From contig JAUIES010000001.1 in assembly GCA_030429705.1 (NCBI GenBank), forward strand, positions 1,426,001 to 1,490,000: a stretch of DNA of 64,000 nucleotides, read 5' to 3'. The notes under the pieces are model-generated. The model did not search any database and had not been told where the DNA came from. It saw only the letters and a list, made by a program, of their open reading frames with translations. Shown here piece by piece: positions 44,826 through 55,742 of the stretch. Each line of letters begins with the position of its first letter. Position 1 is the stretch's first letter. A program made the translations under genes and the position numbers. This DNA is from Phycisphaerae bacterium (GTDB taxonomy: Bacteria; Planctomycetota; Phycisphaerae; Phycisphaerales; UBA1924).

Positions 44826-46037
44826 ATGCGGATAAAGCGGCTTGGGTTTTTCGTTGCACATCTCCTGACTTGTGCGTCGGCGATGGGCTCGGTCGAGGCA
44901 AAGTGGATCGTCTGGGGCAGTGATCTTCAGGCGACCACCGGGCCGGTGATGGCGATTGAAAACAACCGCGTCAAGATGTCAGATGAGCGTGGTCTCGACA
45001 CGACGGTGTCGGATGCCGTTGCCATGGTGCGATTTGAAGAGATGAACGGTCGCAGATCAGTCTGGCCGGTGGACGGTCGCATGGGCGGCGGAGCGTTTGA
45101 CGCGTTTGTGACGCTGACGGATGGTCAGCGCTGGGAAGCGTCGCTCTTGGATGAGTCGGCTGGCGAAGACGAGTTGGTTCTCGCCGTTCGACTTGTAGGT
45201 CGAGTCGTCGTGCCTTTGGATGTGGTTCAATCAGTGGTGATGGCTGAGGGAGACCGGTGGCCCGCGATCGATGTTGGACCAAACAACGATGGATTCGATC
45301 GGATTCGTCTCGCGAACGGCGATGTCCTGAGGGGGACAGTGTTCTCATTCGGGTCGCAAGTCGAAATTGAAAGTGACAACGGCGTTGTGAGCGTCGATCG
45401 GTCGACGGTGCGGCAGATGGTCTTGGTCAATCCGCGCGTTCCTTCTGCTCCCGTGCGCGTTTCGCTCGCATCTGGGTCGATCTTCGGCACCCGCGCTGTG
45501 TCGGGAGATGAAGCACTTCACTTTGAAGTCGTCGCGCCAGTTGGTGAACGAGGCGCAACTGTGTCACTTGGCGCTGTGCATGCGACCGCGGTGGTGGGTG
45601 TGGAGTTTGAGCCCGGAAGGCTGATACCGTTTGACAGACTGCGGGTTATCGATGCACAGCCTGAAGGCGGTCGGATGTGGACAGCTGACCCGGTGTCGTT
45701 GAGCGGTGCACGGCTCGGACAGCAGGTGGTCCGATTGCCAGGGCCGATGACAGTTGAATGGACCATTCCTGGCATCGGCGAACGAGCAGCCGGTGTGTTT
45801 GCTTTGCGTCGAAGCGAAAGCCAATGGGCAGACTGTATCGTGCGGCTGGAGCAAGACGGCGAAGTGCTTTTTGAAACCCAACTGAATCGAGCATCGCCGA
45901 GCGCCGCGTTTTCGGTTGCTCTGAATGCGAGCAGATCGATCTCGGTGCGGGTGTTGCCTGGTGCGTACGGACCGATTGACGATGTTGTCGAGATTCGATC
46001 GGGTTGGGTGTTGCTCGCCGATGGCGAAACAGAGTAA
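44826..46037 (+). CDS. Exported protein of unknown function, beta-rich
   Basis: A 403-residue precursor starting 11 bp after the toroid gene and carrying an N-terminal signal peptide (cleavage near VEA, residue 25). The body is beta-rich, with two similar segments (VTLTDGQRWEASLLDE and IRLANGDVLRGTVFS) that read like small SH3-like or beta-barrel units facing an L-x-x-G-x-x-x-x-G pattern. The C-terminal 130 residues (MTVEWTIPGIGERAAGVFALRR, then ISVRVLPG) resemble a sugar-binding NPCBM-like sandwich, but this is weak. It closes the coupled gene set. Confidence 0.7.
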   Translation: MRIKRLGFFVAHLLTCASAMGSVEAKWIVWGSDLQATTGPVMAIENNRVKMSDERGLDTTVSDAVAMVRFEEMNGRRSVWPVDGRMGGGAFDAFVTLTDGQRWEASLLDESAGEDELVLAVRLVGRVVVPLDVVQSVVMAEGDRWPAIDVGPNNDGFDRIRLANGDVLRGTVFSFGSQVEIESDNGVVSVDRSTVRQMVLVNPRVPSAPVRVSLASGSIFGTRAVSGDEALHFEVVAPVGERGATVSLGAVHATAVVGVEFEPGRLIPFDRLRVIDAQPEGGRMWTADPVSLSGARLGQQVVRLPGPMTVEWTIPGIGERAAGVFALRRSESQWADCIVRLEQDGEVLFETQLNRASPSAAFSVALNASRSISVRVLPGAYGPIDDVVEIRSGWVLLADGETE

Positions 46038-46092
46038 TGCCAAATCCCATGAACTCTTTGGCTGCGGGATTCGCGGCTGAAGGGAGCATCGG

Positions 46093-46332
46093 ATGTATAC
46101 GCCTCGAAGCGCTGGGATTGGTTACTTGCTTTGGTTGGGTTGTTTCTTTGGTTTTTGCGGCCTGCACCGCTTCTACATGGGCAAGTGGGTCTCGGGCTTG
46201 ATCTGGCTTTTCACTTTTGGCCTGCTCGGTATCGGCCAGTTCATTGATCTGTTCCTGATTCCATCAATGACCACAAACGCCAATCGAGGCGTTCGCTTTG
46301 AACAGCGGCGTGTGGTCGCCATGCCGGCCTGA
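46093..46332 (+). CDS. TM2 domain protein
   Basis: A 79-residue two-helix membrane protein matching the TM2 domain: helix 1 GYLLWLGCFFGFCGLHRFYMGKW and helix 2 GLIWLFTFGLLGIGQFIDLFLIP. The GLHRFYxG motif between the helices is the family signature. The function is not known to me. It lies 55 bp after the exported protein and is the last + strand gene before the convergent amidohydrolase. Confidence 0.85.
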   Translation: MYTPRSAGIGYLLWLGCFFGFCGLHRFYMGKWVSGLIWLFTFGLLGIGQFIDLFLIPSMTTNANRGVRFEQRRVVAMPA

Positions 46333-46364
46333 TTTACGACAGCCGAGTCGCGCGTTGGTGCGCG

Positions 46365-47714
46365 TTACTCAGGATCGATGATTTTAAGTTGACGGTACTT
46401 TTCTTCGTACTTGTCGCGCAACTTGGTCTGTTTGTTTGAAAGGTCGATCTGCCGACCTTGAATGAACGCATGGGTGAGGTTGGTTTTGATCTCGAGGAGC
46501 GGGCCATCGGTCACAATGAGTGTGGCATCTTTGCCCGGTTCGATCGAACCAAGCCTGTCGGCGAGACCGAAGATCTGTGCGGGTGCCAGCGTGATCGATC
46601 GAATGGCGATCTCGTGATCGAGCCCGTACGCGACTGCAGTCGCAGCTTCATACGGCAGATTGCGAATGTTTGCGTCGAGATCAGAAGGCGCCAGACACCA
46701 TGTCACGCCAGCGCTGTGCAGTTGTTGCGGGCGCGTAAAAGCGTCGTCGTATGAGGCATCGGTCCGGGCCGGAAAGCCATGGGTTCCTTGCAAAATGACA
46801 GGAACATTGTGGTCAGCCAGAAGTGCGGCACACAGATGCGCGTCTCGACCGCCGAGGATCACGAGGCGAAGTTCGTTTGCATCAGCCCACTGCAGAGCCG
46901 AAGTGATCTGATCGACCGAATCGGCGTTGACCAAAATGGGCCGCTGGTGTTCCGCATTCTGGATATACGGCCTGAGCGATTCGAGTCGCAGGTCGCTTGT
47001 TCGTTCTGTCGCTTGCAATGCGAAATATGCGCGGGCCGCGTCGAAGAGGTTGGTCAGATCGTCAAGGGGGGGCATGCCCTCGGGTCGATCATCGGGTTTG
47101 CCAGTCCAGCGATTGGTCGGCCTGTCGATGCGAGGCCAGTTGATGACGAGGGCGGCGTCGGGTGTGATGGTCATGTCCTCCCATGTCCAGCCGTCGAGAT
47201 TGAGAACCGATGCCTGACCGGGGACGAGTCCGCCGCTCGGGAGCGTGAGCGCCGTCAGAATCCCGTTGGTGCGTGCGACGGGAATGAGGGTTGAGTCTGG
47301 GTTGACCGAAACGCAAGCGCGTACTTCCGGTTTGATGTTGCCGACTTCGTTGTAGTCGCGCATGGCGCGAACGGCACCGATTTCGGTGAGGCCGAGGCGC
47401 GTATTGGCTGCGAACAAGCCTGGGTAAATGTGTTGACCTGACACATCGATTGTGTGCACATCTGACGACAACCGAACAGTGCGCGCATCACCGATATTGG
47501 TGATCACCCCATTTTCAAACATGACAATGCTGTGTTCGATGGTGGGGCCGACGACGGGGTGCAGGGTTGCTCCGAGCAGGGCGATCGGTCCATTCTGCGT
47601 CGGGGCTTTGTGGGTCAGGTCTTGGGCCCGTGATTGCTCACTGAAGAGCATGACGAAACAAAGGGCCGCCCAAACCGAACGAACGAGGAGCAAAGCGTGA
47701 TCATGGATTCTCAT
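46365..47714 (-). CDS. Secreted amidohydrolase-like protein, metal motif missing
   Basis: The ATG at 47714 gives 449 residues with a signal peptide (cleavage near SRA-Q). The fold signatures of the amidohydrolase superfamily (imidazolonepropionase-like) are present at both ends. The N-terminal composite-domain strands are ALLGATLHPVVG and VDVSGQHIYPGLFAANT-like sequence; the C-terminal part is ITLAPAQIFGLADRLGSIEPGKDATLIV. However, the usual HxH after the PG motif reads NTR, so the first pair of zinc ligands is absent. It is probably periplasmic, and may bind rather than hydrolyse. It is divergent from the RND adaptor across 127 bp. Confidence 0.8.
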   Translation of the reverse strand: MRIHDHALLLVRSVWAALCFVMLFSEQSRAQDLTHKAPTQNGPIALLGATLHPVVGPTIEHSIVMFENGVITNIGDARTVRLSSDVHTIDVSGQHIYPGLFAANTRLGLTEIGAVRAMRDYNEVGNIKPEVRACVSVNPDSTLIPVARTNGILTALTLPSGGLVPGQASVLNLDGWTWEDMTITPDAALVINWPRIDRPTNRWTGKPDDRPEGMPPLDDLTNLFDAARAYFALQATERTSDLRLESLRPYIQNAEHQRPILVNADSVDQITSALQWADANELRLVILGGRDAHLCAALLADHNVPVILQGTHGFPARTDASYDDAFTRPQQLHSAGVTWCLAPSDLDANIRNLPYEAATAVAYGLDHEIAIRSITLAPAQIFGLADRLGSIEPGKDATLIVTDGPLLEIKTNLTHAFIQGRQIDLSNKQTKLRDKYEEKYRQLKIIDPE

Positions 47715-47841
47715 GGGCACAGTGTAGTGAGACTCCATCTCTTGTGAGAGACGAGTTGAGATCAGATTCGGACGGTGAACGGTCGGGTTGGCTCCTAGAG
47801 TTGCGTTCGTGGGTTCTGGAAGTATCGCCGGGAGGTTCACA

Positions 47842-49494
47842 TTGTTGAAGTTGATCTCGCTTGGGCTGCGGATTGTGGTAGGGCTGGTGGTGCTCTTGAT
47901 CGGTTTCGGACTGATCGGATTCATGGTGAGTACGCGCGAAAAGCCGCAGTTAAAACCAGGCGTTTTTGCTCCGCTCTTTGTTGAGGGTCTTGTGCTCGAG
48001 CCTCAGCCGCTTGCTCGATCGTGGTCCGGGTACGGCACCGCCAATGCAATGAACAGTGCCCGTGTGTCGCCGCAGGTCTCTGGTCGTGTCCTCGAACGCT
48101 CTGCAGAAGTCGAAGCGGGATTTGTTGTGGCCAAGGGTCAGCCGCTGTTTGTATTGGATGCGATTGACTTCGAGTTGGCAGCGAGCAACGCGAGGAGTTC
48201 AATGACTTCGATTCAAGCCCAGCTTGACGGGCTCGATATCGAAGAAGACCGTGTAACTCGGCAGGTTGAACTCGCTCGCGAGGAACAGGCGATCGCTGAA
48301 CGCGATCTGGCGCGAGCGAGCGATGTCATCGGCCGCGGTGCTGGCAACGACAGTGAAATCGATCAGTGGACGAGTGCTGTTCGTCGTGCGCAGCGGGCGG
48401 TTGTTGCTCTCGAACAACAACTTGATTCCATCCCGAGTCGGCGCGACGACCTGCAAGCCCGCAAAAACGCAACGCAATCGCAGTTGGGACAGGCTGAGGA
48501 AAACATCCTTCGTTCCACTGTGAATGCACCGATCGACGGCGTGCTGCAGTCTGTGTCGCTCGAGGTTGGTGAGTGGGCACAGACGGGGCAAGAAGGTGCT
48601 GTGATTGTTGACCTGTCCAAAATCGAGATCCCATTGCGGGTGGGTGTTGGCGCATCGGGTTTGATTTCAGTCGGCGATCGGGCTGAGATTCGCATGCGGG
48701 CGGAGGACAGCGTGTCGTGGACAGGTCGAGTGTCGCGCATCGCACCACAGATGAATGCCCAGACCCGAGCCATGACGGTGTATGTGGAAGTCGAGCAAGA
48801 CCCCTCGGCTGCGCGCGTGTTGCGGCCGGGGCAGTTCGTGATCGGCACGATTTACGAGTCAACAACCCAACAACAACTCATCGTGCCGAGGCGAACCCTC
48901 GATGCTGGTCGTGTTTTGATTGCGATGGATAGCGGGGGTGATGTCGCTGCGGTGTGGCCCCTCGCCGAACGAATCGCTGGGACGATTGCTCGATCAATTT
49001 CGATTGACACTAATCTTCAGGTCGGGACCGGTGCAGCAGATCTCGGTGCCGTTGTTCAACGATCGGCAGAGATTGAAGTCGGATCGAACGCTGTGGCATT
49101 GGCAGAGGTGCTCACTGTTCCTGCATCGGGTTGGTACGCGGGCGACGGTAAAGTGCGGGTTGGCGAAACCATTCAACGGGAGTTGACACAGACACTGACG
49201 CCCGCGGTAGCGCGATGGTTGATCGAGACGGACGCAGCATCGCTTCCTCAGTCGCTACAGGATGAACTCGCGATAACGCAGCGGCTGCTGGTCGTTGAGT
49301 CCGTCGAAGTGGAGTCACTGTTTACCGTTGAACAGGTGTTTGCAGACCTCGATCCTGTCGAGTCGCAGTGGGTTGTCGTGCGTGCGCGCGATGGCCGAGA
49401 CCTCGCGCACCAGGTGTTACTCACCACGAACCTTGAGCAACTGTCCGATGGCATGATGGTTGAAGTCGAGGTGCGCGGAGGGGAAGCGCCATGA
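47842..49494 (+). CDS. RND efflux membrane-fusion (adaptor) subunit
   Basis: I place the start at a TTG 6 nt after GGGAGG. A TTG further up at 47788 is also possible. The 550-residue product has one N-terminal membrane helix and a split lipoyl domain (VSPQVSGRVLE before and VNAPIDGVLQSVSLEVGEWAQTGQ after). A coiled-coil hairpin lies between (VELAREEQAIAERDLARAS). A C-terminal region is longer than in standard adaptors: about 120 residues are inserted before the final VVRARDGRDLAHQVLLT segment. The start of the permease overlaps by 4 nt. Confidence 0.88.
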   Translation: MLKLISLGLRIVVGLVVLLIGFGLIGFMVSTREKPQLKPGVFAPLFVEGLVLEPQPLARSWSGYGTANAMNSARVSPQVSGRVLERSAEVEAGFVVAKGQPLFVLDAIDFELAASNARSSMTSIQAQLDGLDIEEDRVTRQVELAREEQAIAERDLARASDVIGRGAGNDSEIDQWTSAVRRAQRAVVALEQQLDSIPSRRDDLQARKNATQSQLGQAEENILRSTVNAPIDGVLQSVSLEVGEWAQTGQEGAVIVDLSKIEIPLRVGVGASGLISVGDRAEIRMRAEDSVSWTGRVSRIAPQMNAQTRAMTVYVEVEQDPSAARVLRPGQFVIGTIYESTTQQQLIVPRRTLDAGRVLIAMDSGGDVAAVWPLAERIAGTIARSISIDTNLQVGTGAADLGAVVQRSAEIEVGSNAVALAEVLTVPASGWYAGDGKVRVGETIQRELTQTLTPAVARWLIETDAASLPQSLQDELAITQRLLVVESVEVESLFTVEQVFADLDPVESQWVVVRARDGRDLAHQVLLTTNLEQLSDGMMVEVEVRGGEAP

Positions 49495-52400
49495 GTTTGC
49501 CTCGGTTTGGTGTTCAAAACCCAGTTGTCGCCAACCTGGTGATGTTTGCCATCGTCGGTGCGGGCATCTTGTTTGGTATCACATTGCGCCGTGAGTTTTT
49601 TCCAGCGGTCGATGCGACCTTCGTTGCGGTGTCGGCACCTTATCCGGGTGCTGCTCCTGACGAAGTCGAAGACGCACTCGCGACCAAAATCGAAGATCGA
49701 CTGATCGATGTTGACGGGGTGAAAGAAGTTTCATCGACGATCAACGAAGGCGGTGCCGGCATCCTTCTTGAGTTTGAGGAAGGCACCGATATTGATGAAG
49801 CCGTTTCTGAAGTCAAGCGCGAGATCGACGCGCTCCAGGATTTGCCCGAGCAATCGGAACGAATCGTGGTCAGGAAGATCGAGCCGCAGTTGCCGGTCAT
49901 TATCGTGACCATCTTTGGCGATATCGATGAGCGGGCGCTCAAGACAGCGATTCGTCAGGTTGAAGATGACTTGAAGAGTCTGCCGGGTATGGGCGACGCA
50001 GCGATCGGCGGCATTCGGCGAGACGAGATATCGATTGAAGTCTCACCAGAAGCGATGTTGGAGTACGGCCTGAGCTTGCCGATGGTCGCCGATCGCATAC
50101 GCGAAGCGATGCGTGAAATGCCGGGCGGTTCTGTCCGCGCACCAACACAAACCGTTGGTGTGCGCGCAATGGGTGTCGACGAGCGAGCGGATACGGTTCG
50201 AGAGATCATTGTGCTCGCTGCGGGTGACGGCCGAATCGTTCGACTTGACGATGTCGCTGATGTTCGCAGTGGGTTTACCGATACGGATACGGCGTTCCGG
50301 TTCAATGGCAAGCCCACGGTGTCGATCACGGTGTTCAAGAAGGGCGATCAGGACATTGTCAAGATGGCCGAGATGGTCAAGGCTTATGTCAAAGGGAGAC
50401 GCGGCGAGTCGCTTGAGTTGACCCTGACCGAACGGATCGGGGCCGCTATGCAACGACCCGGTTCTGAAGAGGCTCCATCGCCGCGCGTTCAGGCGTATCG
50501 GCTCGGACTTGAGCGCGGCCCTCCTCCGGGCGAGATATCAACCACAACGGACCTGTCTCGATTTGTCGTGGGCCGACTTGATCTGTTGACTCGAAACGCG
50601 CTGTGGGGGGGTCTCCTTGTCTTCATCACACTCGTCCTGCTCCTGAATTGGCGCGTGTCGTTCTGGGTGGCGGTCGGGCTGGTGATTTCCCTCCTCGGCA
50701 CACTGGTCGTCATGCGCATCACCGGCATCACGCTCAACTTGCTCACCATGTTTGGGTTGATCGTGGTGCTGGGTATTTTGGTCGATGACGCCATTGTCGT
50801 GGCTGAAAATATCACCGCCAAGCACGAAGAAGGACTCAGCCCGAAAGAAGCCGCTATCGCAGGAACCGAGCAGGTCGGATGGCCGGTCGTGGCGACGGTG
50901 CTGACGACGGTGTTTGCGTTCCTCCCTTTGGCATTGATTCAGGGCAACATCGGCGACTTCATGGAGGTATTGCCGATTGTCGTGGCGTGTGCTTTGTTTG
51001 TGTCGTTGATCGAGAGTTTATTCATCCTGCCTTGTCATATGGCTCACAGTCTGCGATCGCTCGATCGGAAAGAGCCGGGCCCGCTGATGGCCCCGCTTGT
51101 GCGATTTGAAGCCCGATACGACAGGGCTCGAGATGCTTTGTTCACGCGCGTGATTATCCCAGGCTATGCGCGGGTTCTGCGGTATTCACTCCGGTTTCGT
51201 TACCTGTCATTGATGATCGCAGTCTCGGCTGTATTGATCAGTGTGTCGTGGCTCGCAGGTGGCAGACTTCAGTTCATTTTCTTTGAAGTGGACGACAGCG
51301 AAACCGTGAATGTCGAGTTGCGGATGCCCGTCGGTACCCCCATGGAAGAGACAGATCGGTATGTGAGACTCATCGAACAGGTTGCTTCGCAGCAACCCGA
51401 GGTGGTGACGACTTTTGCCCAGACCGGTGAGATCGGCGACTTGAGCGGCGGTTCCGGGGGGGCGAGTACCGGAAATGTCGGTCAGGTCATCCTCGAGCTC
51501 ATGGTCGTCGAAGAACGCACGCGACTCGGAATGCGCTCGAGTAGCGAAGTGATGGTGGCAATCCGCAAGGAACTCGGCCCATTGCCGGGGATCAAGAGTC
51601 TTCGGCTCGAGGGTGTCTCCGGCGGCCCTGGTGGACCGGCATTGAGTTTTACCGTTGCTGGCAACGATCAGGACAAGATTGATCACGCGATCGAGCGAAT
51701 TCAGGAGCGACTTGGCGAGTTTGTCGGCGTGTACGACATCTCGACGAATGTCGATGCGGGGCAGCGGGAGATTCGGTTTACGCTGCGCGATGGAGCGCGT
51801 GAACTCGGCTTTACCCGGTCAAACCTGGGTCGTCAGATACAGGCGGCCGTGTTCGGTATCGAAGCGTTTACCTTTGCGGGTTTCCGTGAAGATGTGGATG
51901 TGCGGGTCATCGCGCCCAAGAGCGTTCGGCGGAGTATCGAAGGGCTCGAGAAAATGTATGTGTTGACGCCAGCGGGCGTGCCGGTGCAGATCGGTGATGT
52001 TGCTGCGATCGAGCTCGGCGAGTCGTACGCGACCGTCCGGCGCCTCGACAGGATGCGCGCCGTCAGCGTGACCGCGGATGTTGATCGCGGGACCGGCGCG
52101 AATCCTGAGTCGATCGCAGCTGAGATGAAGCCGTTTCTCAATCGTGTTGTAGCAGAAACGCCGGGTGTCCGCGTGCTTGAGCGAGGCCGGCAGCAGGATG
52201 TTGCCGAATCGATGAGTACGCTGCCACTCGGCATGCTGGTCGCGATGGCATTGATCTATCTGGTGCTGGCGTGGCTTTTCAAGAGTTACACGCAGCCTCT
52301 GGTCGTGATGGCAGCAATTCCCTTCGCGACCATCGGGATGATCTGGGGGCATGTCATCCTCGGGTATTCCATGACCTTCCTTTCACTCATCGGGTTTGTC

Positions 52401-52817
52401 GCTCTTGCGGGTGTTGTTGTGAACGATTCGTTGATCTTCATGGAGTTTTTCAACGGTGCTCGCAGGAACGGTGCGGATGTGGCCTCGGCGGCGATCGGTG
52501 CCGGACGGGCTCGCGTGCGTGCGATTTTGCTGACGACCATCACGACGGTGCTGGGGCTCTTGCCGCTGATGCTTGAGCAGAGTCTGCAAGCGCGATTCCT
52601 GATCCCGATGGGCATCACCATCGCTGGCGGGCTTGTCTCGGCGACCGCGATCATTCTGATTGTGTTGCCCGGGTTGTTGATGATTCTCGATGACATTCGT
52701 CGCGTCATGAACGCCTTGTGGAGTGGACAAAGGGAAAGTCCTGTCGATCCGATGACGGTGCCACTCCCGACCGAACCCAAAGCGACCGATTCGAGTGCGA
52801 ATAACCTATCGGCGTAA
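49491..52817 (+). CDS. RND family efflux permease (HAE1/AcrB-like)
   Basis: A 1108-residue inner-membrane pump with two homologous halves of six helices and large periplasmic loops. The proton-relay acidic pair is in helix 4 (GILVDDAIVVAENI). The second half has ALAGVVVNDSLIFMEFFN, the equivalent helix. The N-terminus carries FGVQNPVVANLVMFAIVGAGILF. It exports drugs or other hydrophobic solutes with proton antiport. It overlaps the adaptor's stop by 4 nt, but no outer-membrane TolC-type gene is adjacent. Confidence 0.95.
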   Translation: MSLPRFGVQNPVVANLVMFAIVGAGILFGITLRREFFPAVDATFVAVSAPYPGAAPDEVEDALATKIEDRLIDVDGVKEVSSTINEGGAGILLEFEEGTDIDEAVSEVKREIDALQDLPEQSERIVVRKIEPQLPVIIVTIFGDIDERALKTAIRQVEDDLKSLPGMGDAAIGGIRRDEISIEVSPEAMLEYGLSLPMVADRIREAMREMPGGSVRAPTQTVGVRAMGVDERADTVREIIVLAAGDGRIVRLDDVADVRSGFTDTDTAFRFNGKPTVSITVFKKGDQDIVKMAEMVKAYVKGRRGESLELTLTERIGAAMQRPGSEEAPSPRVQAYRLGLERGPPPGEISTTTDLSRFVVGRLDLLTRNALWGGLLVFITLVLLLNWRVSFWVAVGLVISLLGTLVVMRITGITLNLLTMFGLIVVLGILVDDAIVVAENITAKHEEGLSPKEAAIAGTEQVGWPVVATVLTTVFAFLPLALIQGNIGDFMEVLPIVVACALFVSLIESLFILPCHMAHSLRSLDRKEPGPLMAPLVRFEARYDRARDALFTRVIIPGYARVLRYSLRFRYLSLMIAVSAVLISVSWLAGGRLQFIFFEVDDSETVNVELRMPVGTPMEETDRYVRLIEQVASQQPEVVTTFAQTGEIGDLSGGSGGASTGNVGQVILELMVVEERTRLGMRSSSEVMVAIRKELGPLPGIKSLRLEGVSGGPGGPALSFTVAGNDQDKIDHAIERIQERLGEFVGVYDISTNVDAGQREIRFTLRDGARELGFTRSNLGRQIQAAVFGIEAFTFAGFREDVDVRVIAPKSVRRSIEGLEKMYVLTPAGVPVQIGDVAAIELGESYATVRRLDRMRAVSVTADVDRGTGANPESIAAEMKPFLNRVVAETPGVRVLERGRQQDVAESMSTLPLGMLVAMALIYLVLAWLFKSYTQPLVVMAAIPFATIGMIWGHVILGYSMTFLSLIGFVALAGVVVNDSLIFMEFFNGARRNGADVASAAIGAGRARVRAILLTTITTVLGLLPLMLEQSLQARFLIPMGITIAGGLVSATAIILIVLPGLLMILDDIRRVMNALWSGQRESPVDPMTVPLPTEPKATDSSANNLSA

Positions 52818-52900
52818 GAGGTCAACGCGATTGTTGATCCGGTGGGGGCAGCGTTCGATCGAGAACATTGGAAGGCTCGAAGCCAGCCGATGTGCGTCTG

Positions 52901-54328
<1,428 letters not shown>

Positions 54329-54408
54329 TTTGATACCTCCATGAGACAAGCGATGCTGCCACACACATTGTTCGCCAGACGACTTCGAATGTGACGAACT
54401 TGTGACGG

Positions 54409-54876
54409 TTACTGGCGTTCGTATTCGGCCCATGATGATGAAGTCTCTCCCACGCGAATGCGTTCGACGATCAGGTCGGAACGCAAGCGATAACGCTCGC
54501 CGCTGGAGTCGGTATACGAATCACCAGCAGCAACTTGTGCTTCCAGATAGTCAAAGATGCTCTTGGCGAGCACTTCTGTCGTCGGATCTGTGTTTTGAAA
54601 GGTCACAACGCGCGTGCCGGGCGTTTCGGCGAGTGTTTGGGCAAGCGGGTCGTCGCTGTTAATTGCGAGCGCATGGTCGAAACGGTCAATAAAGTCATGG
54701 AGGGCGAGCCTGAGGGCTTTGAAATCGCACACCATGTCGTTCTGGTCGAGTGTCTCAGCGGCGACGACGATATCGATGCGCCGTGAATGGCCATGGGGAA
54801 ATCGGCAGCGACCGGGGTGCTTGAAAAGCATGTGACCGCTTTCGACTTCAAATGACTTGCAGATTCGGTAGGTCAT
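54409..54876 (-). CDS. queD: 6-carboxytetrahydropterin synthase QueD
   Basis: A 155-residue pterin synthase of the QueD/PTPS family, acting on dihydroneopterin triphosphate in preQ0 synthesis. The zinc ligands are His15 (SGHML), His28 and His30 (FPHGHSRR). The catalytic cysteine is Cys24 in HPGRC. ERIRVGETSSSWAEY forms the C-terminal family segment. I use the ATG at 54876. A longer frame would add 35 residues in an unlikely upstream extension. It follows queE by 134 bp. Confidence 0.92.
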   Translation of the reverse strand: MTYRICKSFEVESGHMLFKHPGRCRFPHGHSRRIDIVVAAETLDQNDMVCDFKALRLALHDFIDRFDHALAINSDDPLAQTLAETPGTRVVTFQNTDPTTEVLAKSIFDYLEAQVAAGDSYTDSSGERYRLRSDLIVERIRVGETSSSWAEYERQ

Positions 54877-55010
54877 GAACAGATGGTAGAAGGCGATGGA
54901 GAAGCGGGTCACACGGGACTCTTTCCAAATGTGATCCGATTGCGGTCTTGCCAGATTCCGGGCACGAGCACCCAGGGCCACGGGTGTTCACCTCGACCAT
55001 TGCAGGCTTG

Positions 55011-55730
55011 TCAGGTGCCCCGGGTATTCCCAAACAACTGGATGTGAAGTCGAGGGCAGTATCGCCAGCCGCGGGAAATGCAGGTATCGAGAATCCAGCG
55101 GACTTCTTCTGGTGTCGGCGATGTGACGCCTTCGGGCATGAGCAGAATGTCATCCGGCCCGATCAAGTGAGTCGGATCAACACTCGATAGAAACGCGTCG
55201 ATCTCGGGCAGGTCATCTTCGTTCGACACCACAAACTTGAGTTGGCGGTCTGGGGCTGTGCAGAGCAGCGTGTTCACCGCGTGCGGGTTCAATCGTCGTT
55301 GCTCATGCCGACGGGTCCACGAGCCGTCGGGGTCTCGAGGGTCGTCAGTTGGTGTGGAGTTTTTGAGTTTGGGGCTGATGCTGATGAGATCGCACGAAAC
55401 ATCAGGCGCCACAGTCCCGGCTGTTTCGATGGTGATGTGAAAACCAGCCGTCTTGAGTTGTGCGGTGAGCTCTGTCACCTGTTTGAAAATGAGCGGCTCG
55501 CCGCCTGTCAGAACAACATGGCCGACCTTTGATTGCCTTGCGTGTTCAACAATCGCGTCGATTGTCAGCGGCTCAGACTCCGGGTTCCAACTCGCGTACG
55601 GCGTGTCACACCAGGTACACCGAAGGTTGCAGCCCGACAGTCGAATGAAGTATGACGGAACGCCAGACAGTTTGCCCTCACCCTGTACGGAAAGAAACAG
55701 TTCTGATACTGGCAGGGGGGGTGTGGTCAT
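55011..55730 (-). CDS. queE: 7-carboxy-7-deazaguanine synthase QueE
   Basis: A 239-residue radical-SAM enzyme that converts 6-carboxytetrahydropterin to CDG. The [4Fe-4S] motif is CNLRCTWC (Cys34, Cys38, Cys41), in QueE's CxxxCxxC spacing. The N-terminal SVQGEGKLSG and the glycine-rich VLTGGEPLI SAM motif are present. It starts 12 bp after queC ends, so the two are co-transcribed. Confidence 0.95.
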   Translation of the reverse strand: MTTPPLPVSELFLSVQGEGKLSGVPSYFIRLSGCNLRCTWCDTPYASWNPESEPLTIDAIVEHARQSKVGHVVLTGGEPLIFKQVTELTAQLKTAGFHITIETAGTVAPDVSCDLISISPKLKNSTPTDDPRDPDGSWTRRHEQRRLNPHAVNTLLCTAPDRQLKFVVSNEDDLPEIDAFLSSVDPTHLIGPDDILLMPEGVTSPTPEEVRWILDTCISRGWRYCPRLHIQLFGNTRGT

Positions 55731-55742
55731 GGCTATGCGATG

